From Candidatus Aminicenantota bacterium (GTDB taxonomy: Bacteria; Acidobacteriota; Aminicenantia; UBA2199): a stretch of 35,829 bases of DNA. Each line of letters begins with the position of its first letter. Positions within the stretch are counted from its first letter, which is position 1. The translations under genes were made by a program, and so were the position numbers. The notes beneath the pieces were generated by a model. The model was not told the DNA's origin. It was given only the letters and a program-made list of their open reading frames with translations, and did no database searches. The DNA is taken from the NCBI GenBank assembly GCA_011772425.1, contig WVZO01000578.1:1-35829 (forward strand), in the 5' to 3' direction. Positions 34,501-35,829 of this stretch are shown here, piece by piece.

Positions 34501-35829
34501 CGAATACAGCGACAATATTTTGAAAAAACTGGAACCCCTGCTGCATAAAAATATGAGGGTGCTGGAAATCGGTACTGCTTCGGGTATCAGTATGTACCGC
34601 ATCGCACCCCGGGTAGGGTTGTATTACGGCACGGACCTGTCCGCTGTCATTATCCGCAAAAATGAAGAACGGGTCAGACAGGAAGGCCATGCCAATATCA
34701 AGCTCCGCACCCTGGCCGGTCATGAAATCCATCGGCTGGAAGAAAAGAGTTTTGACCTGGTTATTCTTAACAGTGTGGTCCAGTGTTTTCATGGTCACAA
34801 TTATCTGAGAAGCGTGATCCACAAAGCCATCCATTTGATGGCAGACAGGGGGTATATCTTTATCGGGGATATCATGGACCTGGATTTGAAAGATGATTTG
34901 ATTGCCGACTTGAAGGTGTTCAAACAAACCCACCGGGAAAAGAGCTATAAAACCAAAATCGATTGGTCGGGGGAGCTTTTTATTTCGCGTCCGTTCCTGG
35001 AAGACCTGGTATTGGAGTGCCCGGGGATTTCGGATATGGAGTTTTCCGGGAAGGTCTATACCATTGAGAACGAGTTAACCAGGTACAGGTATGATGCATT
35101 GATTCGTATCGATAAGACCGGCCCGGCCGGGGAAGCGAAAAAGATTAAAAAGCGGCATAAATATCAACATGATCGTGGGGTATTGGAGAGGTACCATCCG
35201 GTGAAGCCCGGGGTTCATGTTTCTTCCGGTAATCTGTGTTATGTTATTTATACTTCCGGTTCCACGGGTCGTCCCAAAGGGACGCTCACCACCCACTATA
35301 ATGTGACGCGGGTGGTAAAGAACACCGATTATATAGAGTTTTACCCCGGGGACCGGGTGCTGCAGGTATCGGATTATGCGTTTGACGGTTCGGTGTTCGA
35401 TATTTTCGGGGCGTTGTTAAACGGTTGTACGCTGGTGATGGCGAGCCGGGAGCATATCCGGGAAATTGCGGTCCTTTGTCAATTAATCCGGCGCGGGAGG
35501 ATCGGTGTCTTCCTGGTAACCACGGCCTTGTTTAATACCATGGTAGACATCGGCCTGGAGAGTCTGGCCGGGGTAAGAAAGGTATTGTTTGGCGGCGAGC
35601 GGGTTTCGGTCAATCATGCGGCAAAAGCATTGGCCTACCTGGGTAAAGGAAGAATCATTCAGATGTATGGCCCTACCGAAACCGCGGTGTATGCCTCCTG
35701 GTATCCTATCGATGACGTTAACGAGAACCGGGTCACGATTCCCATCGGCAGACCCACAGCCAACACCTGGATATATATACTGGACAGCAGTTTAAAACCG
35801 GTGCCCATAGGAATAACCGGGGAAATTTA
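19502..35829 (+). CDS. Hybrid PKS-NRPS with embedded radical SAM/B12 and methyltransferase domains (PKS-NRPS-2, partial)
   Basis: The frame stays open from ATG 19502 to the window edge (5442 codons, no stop). Order: KS (Cys184), AT (Ser644), KR (Tyr1310), ACP (Ser1481); C5 (HHIITDG 1669), A5 (P-loop 2151, A10 Lys2490), a truncated A-domain head (2502-2585), radical SAM (Cys2655, 2659, 2662), B12-binding-like domain (about 2974-3150), PCP5 (Ser3252); C6 (3434), A6 (3894), PCP6 (Ser4319); C7 (4499), A7 with an internal methyltransferase (about 4965-5190), P-loop at 5250. It should take the tetrapeptide from NRPS-1, add a reduced malonate unit, then at least three residues. I checked reading-frame continuity through the radical SAM region codon by codon and found no frameshift. 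The ATG follows a good ribosome binding site and overlaps the NRPS-1 stop. Confidence 0.93.
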   Translation, partial: MVEINKEKDRTGLEIAVIGMAGRFPGAKDIAEFWDNLKNGVESICFFSGQELEQAGENPALVKNPNYVNAKGVLQDSEYFDAGFFGYMAGEAQVMDPQMRVFYETVWEALEDAGYEPGVYPGRIGLYAGASSHFKWEAATLLSGNNKDMDSFSLVHFNDKDYLCLQVSYKLNLKGPGLTLHTSCSTSLVAVHLAVQALLSGECEMALAGGVCLSVPGKTGYVYEEGMVMSPDGHCRAFDAKARGTASGEGVGVVLLKSFEDAVEQGDHIYALVKGSAVNNDGFRKVGFTAPGIEGQVEVISAALYTAEVEPETIGYIEVHGTGTVLGDPVEIEALKLAFDTEKQHFCRIGSVKTNIGHLDTAAGIAGFIKTVLILKHGVIPPSLHFETPNPKIDFGDSPFYVNSELTGWERGSAGMPLRAGVSSFGIGGTNAHVVLEEAPVIDDNKSDREYRLILLSARNGAALEKQGQNLSAYLDRHPDINFADAAYTLQAGRKHFEHRKMLVCSTPDEAARALSSPVPLSGVQVYNAKAPGEKKVVFMFPGQGSQYVDMGRELYESEPGFREEMDRCFHILTPIMGYDIKEILYPLKEAARNAKEREEQGVHPSPDINGTEVTQPVLFVFEYVLAKLLMKWGIKPYAMIGHSIGEYTAACLAGVFSLENALKLVALRGKLMQQMPAGAMLSVPLPEAELESMLSHELSLAAVNSSSLCVVSGPFAAVEAFKKELEEKGYRCRLLHTSHAFHSSSMDPVLEPFEAKVAGVVLNAPAIPYISNITGDWVTEGQAVEPAYWAAQLREKVCFAQGLETLLKNPDALFIEVGPGKTLGTFVRQHGHKKDFHPVIDLVRHPREEVPEIRFLLSKIGLLWLNGVELDWKEFHGGEQRQRVSLPAYPFERRRFPFPKEFLKGGIEQLLKRTALDKNPEPAEWFYVPQWTRSLAWPPGRRRHYKWLVFIDGCGLGEGVVKRLERENQEAVIVRPGEAFLKDGERQYTIDPAQPDHYFKLINELLADHKVPDRVFHLWGVAPGEEQFPDLGFYSLLYLVQAFGNKGITAGIQVGVITDNMQDVQGGELLYPQKAVVLGAVKVIPREYANIGCFSCDIVLPGPGSRQEEYLIGQLLQEFEAISPGARSVVALRGPYRWVQVFEPVRLERKTLDLKQRGVYLITGGLGGIGYTLARHLAKQVSARLVLTGRRDPAAADSSMKDRVRELKTLGTEVLVLQADAADYLQMQRAVREAEERFGPINGVIHAAGLADYEGVIQGRTRQGTDNILASKLKGTMVLDDLLKDRSLDFFVLCSSLSSILAPFGQVGYAAANAFLDAFALHKSHNHTCTHASSVRSEHSCLYTSINWDTWQEVGMAVEAVRQAGRDAGVLLKDGILPEEGVDVFERILAGGLPQVAVSTQDLGALLEQWHTQEYPEPGLTEELGEAGGSAYLDERPGLRTAYIAPENETQQVLARIWQDFFGLKAVGIHDDFFELGGDSLKAMTVSAKIHKTLHVEVPLAEFFRVPTVAGLAGYIRKTESGGYFSMEPVEEREYYDLSYAQRRLWIICQFEEESLAYNLAHVFALAGEFNVQVFQWAVQTLVERHESLRTVFIQVDQEPKQKILKKLFFNLNSIDLRRSDTAGAKEKMKKIYAEIARSAFDLEQGPLFRLQVISPEDNQWVLMFCIHHIITDGWSQEIIINEIIALYNAFLTDKENPLKPLSFQYKDYALWHNALVQRGIYAESGKYWLEKFKDRPNGIELPLDHPRNVRQTFNGDSVNFELDETVTQKLQQLCFKDDATLFMGLLAIFSVFLFRFSGQLDIIVGSPAAGRKQVELQEMVGFLVNTLVFRIPINPGESFRELLTGVKQETLEGYKYQDYPFDLLVEELQPDRDLSQSPLFNVMLAHTGIDAEVGEIGLAGTRPGNFFTADDFTYRMSVFDLVFLIDKIGDRLFGLITYNSDLFEPGTAQRLAKNFLCLVENVPAAPETPVSRLNWLDRAEYEKVVNEFNRTNHPFPEQGIREMFENRVETNRDAAAVVDHVKHMTYGELNKKANQLAFYLINRFHVGPGDIVGLSMDRSLEMVIGILGIVKSGAGYVAIDPNYPEERVLHMLGDAGAGILLSDGTRSHLFRDYKGNMVNIHECREEISLEPGENPGVVNQPADVLYVIYTSGTTGTPNGAVLSHGILTNLVQWQQEKTSIDASLRCLQFTSVNFCVSFQEIMITLVSGGEVHLIDDIRRQDIDYLMSFLASHRIEVLYLPFSYLNFLFNESTRWQGGFKNYLEHIITAGEQLKITAGLKRFLELNPGIRLHNHYGSSEMHVVTSYTLDAAAAVKTPVPAAGKPIANTKIYILDEYGNPVPIGVWGELCIAGSSEVKGYINSKALTEKKLMKHPLLSPDRRLYCSGDLGRWLEDGNIELKGRKDSQVKVRGFRVELSEIESKILAVQGVKDCVVVVKTGPQGEKYLLAYVVTDNVEAAEIKRIIGQYLPRYMIPKFMELERLPLMPNGKVDRDNLPEPRSMEAGITHGELERKANRLARYLRWKGVAVGTPVGVMTGPSAELVTSVLGVLKAGAAPVPLDPRLPSRDIIHRLEQSGVSFLLTRSLEIEKHSYTRLRGLDKRKSRPFLTAPRPQIEDFDALPFPDRSLVDYETYSRYIGLTEARRTINLQATRGCPYNCLYCHKIWPKHHVFRSAENIADEVKIYYDMGVRRFAFVDDIFNLNARNSRRFFELIIKNGLKAQLFFPNGLRCDLLTRDYIDLMAEAGTISLGMALETASPRLQKLIKKNMNLEKLRESIEYFCETYPGVILGLFLMTGFPTETEAEALMTLDFIKGLKWLDFPYLHLLKIYPHTDMAEMAVKHGISPEAIANSASLAFHELPETLPFSQGFARTCQADFLNNYFLLKERLLVKLPYQMKVLTEDELVQKYDSYLPVDINSFDDLLEFTGIKEEELGMREFLPEEVVTVPGLNEKIHGYFSGFSPAGAGDNNDEDALRVLLLDLSQFFSSGKKILYDGVEPPLGLLYLMTYLYRQLGNRVRGKVAKSRVDFDDYSQLKSLLEEFQPHVIGIRTLTYYQDFFHQTVSLIREWGFDVPVIAGGPYATSDYETVLQDENVDLVVLSEGELTLGEIAAKMLETGKRMPARQDLEEIPGIAFLKDGSRESTNRQILLMNQVGEVISRESGDNLEPVNGPLDLAAVVPFLRAGLSDRDLDAVSSLLHIPSITGTSSAVPGHWRPLDPVEKKLTGIWSEILELEPDSIGIEDNFFDLGGHSLKATSLSNRIFKELEVKVPLVEIFKFPTVAGLAEYINNLSRERFAAVEPVEKREYYALSSAQKRLYLLQQMQEGHTVYNMPGVYLVDIPVSAAGKLERAFRELIRRHESLRTSFHMIDGQPVQRIHDNVEFEMEYLAAKNAKDREDIVRNFIRRFDLTRAPLMRSGIIDLAEGNCIWMVDMHHIISDGVSHEVLVKDFTAFYLGGLLAPLRIQYKDFSQWQNRLRQKQDLERREGYWLEAFKGEIPVLDLPRDYNRPVVQSFAGGMLGFEVDKQETRLLKTYAAQEGATLFMVLLALYNILLAKLSGQEDIVIGSPGAGRRHADLEKIIGMFVNTLALRNYPSGWKTCREFLREVKEKTLNAFENQDYPFEDLVEKVEAARDTGRSPLFDVMFALQNVGFTGIDTPGLQVRPFEYESPVSRFDLTLQAFEIEEKLVFTLEYCTKLFKEQTIRDFIRYFKKLVSTVIQDPGQTISQIEIISAEEKSQVLYEFNDSCPAYPVDRTIQQLFAEQVERTPDGVALVGSWQLAVGKKERMHIIYKVLNEKSDQVARVLKEKGVLADSIVAIMMERSIEMIIGILGILKAGGAYLPIDPDYPQERIDYMLKDSGAKILLTNLPEGRLIHHSSNQFIIHHSDCFAYVIYTSGSTGKPKGVLITHANISPLLHWGYRHTGIGPGDRTIQNLAYIFDWSVWEIFITLTSGACFYIVPDDILLDPEACTGFIRAHGITVLHATPSQLGYLVGGGARFETLRYLFIGAEKLGHDLVKRSFALVNAECRVFNMYGPTEAAIISAVLEIRRVKNAELRNLSSVPIGKPIANAVLFILDRYLQLCPVKVSGELYIGGDGLAPGYLNNPELTNEKFDQDLWDFQDYQDEEEKQIYKQKFFGGSRGAILQKSPPGRRRLYRTGDLARWLADGNIEFLGRIDFQVKVRGFRIELGEIEARLLKHDLIKEAVVMDRLAETGETYLCAYIVREGVFDLTGLAEYLSKRLPGYMIPAYFIDIDKIPLSSGGKVDRKALPAPQMMATETYAAPGDEIEIELVKIWSEVLDLTVPGGIDANFFDSGGHSLKAAILISKIHKTLGVNVPLTEVFKRPTVRQLSGYIRTAGRTGYADIEPVEKREYYELSSAQKRLYFIQQIDPGSTSYNMPLVLSLGKDVDKNKLEMALNKLIARHESLRTSFIRVKEKPVQRIHKEKGTGKNLAEILPTANCQLPTDFLRPFDLSQAPLIRSGIMDLADGNHLWMVDMHHIISDGTSLTILAEDFMSLYNHEVLDPLRIGYKDFSGWQNRLFAGGVIKAREEYWLDLYRDAAQIPRLQLGTDFRRPGVFTFAGDRYDFVLAGEEAAGFKALGASKGATLYMNMLAVLNTLFYRYTGQGDIIMGTGIAGRPHAGLQRIIGMFVNTLAMRNYPAGEKTYEALLEEVIDNSLKAFENQDLQFEELVDKLDLERDASRNPLFDIMMVVQNFRSAGKGVENLSYIEYQSPTAKFDMTFYVQEMEEDIYISIEYYTAIFKRDTVARLVRHLKNILVQAAANPGIRLKDLDIVSEQEKQELLYGFNGTETGYPREKTIGELFAEQVEKVPDGCAVVLEEEHLTYRVLACEANRLANYLHDEIGVEPDQRVGLLMDRSIDMIAAIMGILVVGGAYVPISVSFPEERIKTMIDDADIRILVGQKNYIKILNRLQWECKGLDTFLCMDSRDVHGEVEVEKSGLMSRKLWDYVGETAVDEITGGGWNSSYTGEPIPREEMDEYSDNILKKLEPLLHKNMRVLEIGTASGISMYRIAPRVGLYYGTDLSAVIIRKNEERVRQEGHANIKLRTLAGHEIHRLEEKSFDLVILNSVVQCFHGHNYLRSVIHKAIHLMADRGYIFIGDIMDLDLKDDLIADLKVFKQTHREKSYKTKIDWSGELFISRPFLEDLVLECPGISDMEFSGKVYTIENELTRYRYDALIRIDKTGPAGEAKKIKKRHKYQHDRGVLERYHPVKPGVHVSSGNLCYVIYTSGSTGRPKGTLTTHYNVTRVVKNTDYIEFYPGDRVLQVSDYAFDGSVFDIFGALLNGCTLVMASREHIREIAVLCQLIRRGRIGVFLVTTALFNTMVDIGLESLAGVRKVLFGGERVSVNHAAKALAYLGKGRIIQMYGPTETAVYASWYPIDDVNENRVTIPIGRPTANTWIYILDSSLKPVPIGITGEI
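21272..21306 (+). repeat. Tandem repeat in the AT domain (GAACGCGAAG, 10-bp period)
   Basis: Two clear units and a degenerate third encode RNAKEREEQ in an AT surface loop. A related repeat lies in C6. Confidence 0.6.
22317..22334 (+). repeat. 18-bp dispersed repeat, copy 2 (forward)
   Basis: CCCCTGGCCGCCGGAGGC, read as PPGRRR in the linker before the KR structural half. Confidence 0.7.
23483..23502 (+). repeat. Short repeat in the KR domain (reverse GCATGGAT type)
   Basis: CATACATG and CACCCATGCATC resemble the reverse complement of the GCATGGAT repeats in A2 and A3. They fall in a His/Cys-rich extra loop shortly before the conserved SINWDTW strand. Confidence 0.4.
27005..27256 (+). other. 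Truncated adenylation-domain head (motifs a1-a2 only)
   Basis: Residues 2502-2585 read ITHGELERKANRLARYL, then LKAGAAPVPLD and SGVSFLLT. These are the a1 and a2 core regions of an adenylation domain. They appear directly after A5 has already completed its own a10 motif. No YTSGS, TGD or NGK motifs follow; the radical SAM fold takes their place. It is a remnant, or possibly a structural adaptor. Confidence 0.75.
27257..28420 (+). other. Radical SAM domain inside the NRPS
   Basis: Residues 2586-2973. CPYNCLYC gives the CxxxCxxC ligands of the [4Fe-4S] cluster at Cys2655, Cys2659 and Cys2662. Upstream lies EDFDALPFPDR (PFPDR at 2622-2626), a conserved lead-in seen in B12-binding radical SAM proteins. 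Downstream features typical of that group include RSAENIADEV, FVDDIFNLN, LETASPRLQKLIKK, MTGFPTET and YPHTD. The family makes a 5'-deoxyadenosyl radical; B12-associated members often methylate unactivated carbons. The exact reaction here cannot be read from sequence. Confidence 0.9.
28421..28960 (+). other. Cobalamin-binding-like domain inside the NRPS
   Basis: Residues about 2974-3153 show a Rossmann-type B12-binding pattern: LRVLLLDLSQ, EPPLGLLYLMTYL, VIGIRTLTYY, VPVIAGGPYAT (GGPYAT at 3078-3083), VDLVVLSEGELTLGEI and a closing PGIAFLKDG. No DxHxxG histidine is seen, as is usual for the domain found with radical SAM methylases. The domain normally precedes the radical SAM fold; here it follows it. 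A spacer of about 60 residues leads to PCP5. Confidence 0.8.
29667..29695 (+). repeat. Short repeat in C6 (GAACGCGAAG type)
   Basis: AAGAACGCGAAGGACCGCGAAG resembles the AT-domain repeat. It encodes AKNAKDRED in the loop before the IRRFDLTRAPL strand. Confidence 0.5.
30820..30850 (+). repeat. Tandem repeat in A6, loop 1 (four AGTTGGC units)
   Basis: Four perfect AGTTGGC heptamers encode VGSWQLAVGK at the same loop as in A1 and A4. Confidence 0.75.
31119..31160 (+). repeat. Tandem repeat in A6, loop 2 (ATTCATC type)
   Basis: Near-copy of the A3 loop-2 repeat, encoding LIHHSSNQFIIHHS before AYVIYTSGS. Confidence 0.65.
31842..31964 (+). repeat. Composite repeat in A6, loop 3 with a perfect hairpin
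   Basis: A degenerate CAGGATT-like stretch (31842-31876) is followed by a perfect 10-bp stem, CCAGGGGGGC (31920-31929) and GCCCCCCTGG (31944-31953), around a 14-base A-rich loop. The third 18-bp repeat overlaps its right arm. All of it is read in frame between motifs A6 and A7. Confidence 0.7.
31947..31964 (+). repeat. 18-bp dispersed repeat, copy 3 (forward)
   Basis: CCCCTGGCCGCCGGAGGC, read as PPGRRR immediately before LYRTGDLARW of A6. Confidence 0.7.
32872..32899 (-). repeat. Tandem repeat in C7 (AGTTGGC type, reverse orientation)
   Basis: GCCAACT, GCCAACT, GCCAATT, GCCAACT are the reverse complement of the AGTTGGC repeats in A1, A4 and A6. They are read as LPTANCQLPT before DFLRPFDLS. 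Confidence 0.75.
34394..35100 (+). other. Methyltransferase domain inserted in A7 between a2 and a3
   Basis: Residues about 4965-5200. GWNSSYTGEPIP and EEMDEYS form the lead-in typical of NRPS-embedded methyltransferases. SAM motif I is VLEIGTASG (EIGTASG at 5022-5028), followed by YYGTDLS and FDLVILNSVVQCF. Most embedded N-methyltransferases sit between a8 and a9; this one sits between a2 and a3. From memory, the thiocoraline A domain TioN has a methyltransferase at a2-a3 that acts on the side chain, so N-methylation should not be assumed. Confidence 0.82.

Larger units (their letters stand above)
32610..35829 (+). other. NRPS module 8: C-A with internal methyltransferase (partial)
   Basis: C7 opens LSSAQKRLYFIQ with HHIISDG at 4499. 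A7 starts near residue 4820. A methyltransferase interrupts it between motifs a2 and a3, the P-loop resumes at 5250 (YTSGSTGRPKG), and the window ends just after the YGPTE region. The visible A7 pocket by eye is D-G-F-L-L-G-M-V-Y, agreeing at seven of nine positions with the isoleucine code DGFFLGVVYK, so a branched aliphatic residue is likely. The carrier domain and whatever follows lie outside the window. Confidence 0.82.

Noticed and set aside
33701..34933. 410-codon open frame on the minus strand
   Set aside because: It lies fully antisense to the C7-A7-methyltransferase region, whose motifs are clear on the plus strand. The translation shows no recognisable domain and no ribosome binding context; the length is a by-product of codon bias.

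Overview
The window comes from a bacterium and is almost entirely coding on the + strand. It holds the last codons of an upstream gene, a secreted LVIVD-repeat beta-propeller protein, a 367-base leader, and two giant megasynthase genes that overlap by 17 bases. The second megasynthase runs off the right edge. Gene style (huge NRPS reading frames, LVIVD propeller proteins, short tandem repeats inside coding regions, moderate GC by eye) suggests an uncultivated lineage such as Aminicenantes or another Acidobacteriota-like group. That placement is a guess; no rRNA or marker gene is present.

Layout: 1-28 tail of an upstream gene; 45-3527 LVIVD protein; 3528-3894 leader with a promoter-like motif and a hairpin plus T-run; 3895-19518 NRPS-1, four modules: C-A-PCP-E, C-A-PCP-E, C-A-PCP, C-A-PCP; 19502 to beyond 35829, hybrid PKS-NRPS-2: KS-AT-KR-ACP, then C-A-[A fragment]-radical SAM-B12-binding-PCP, then C-A-PCP, then C-A with an internal methyltransferase, cut by the window edge. 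No thioesterase is in view.

How the genes work together: NRPS-1 should build a tetrapeptide (or extend an upstream chain by four residues), with two epimerised positions and a proline-like third residue. PKS-NRPS-2 would add one malonate-derived, ketoreduced (beta-hydroxy) unit and at least three more residues, the last probably branched aliphatic and methylated. Substrate calls were made by eye from pocket residues and are weak except for the proline-like module.

The most unusual feature is an apparently circularly permuted B12-dependent radical SAM enzyme fused in frame between the adenylation and carrier domains of module 6. The adenylation domain of that module has lost the Asp that normally holds the substrate amino group, and a second, truncated adenylation-domain head sits directly before the radical SAM fold. 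A second striking pattern is a set of short (7-10 bp period) tandem repeats, inverted repeats and an 18-bp dispersed repeat. They lie in frame and recur at the same three surface-loop positions of five adenylation domains.
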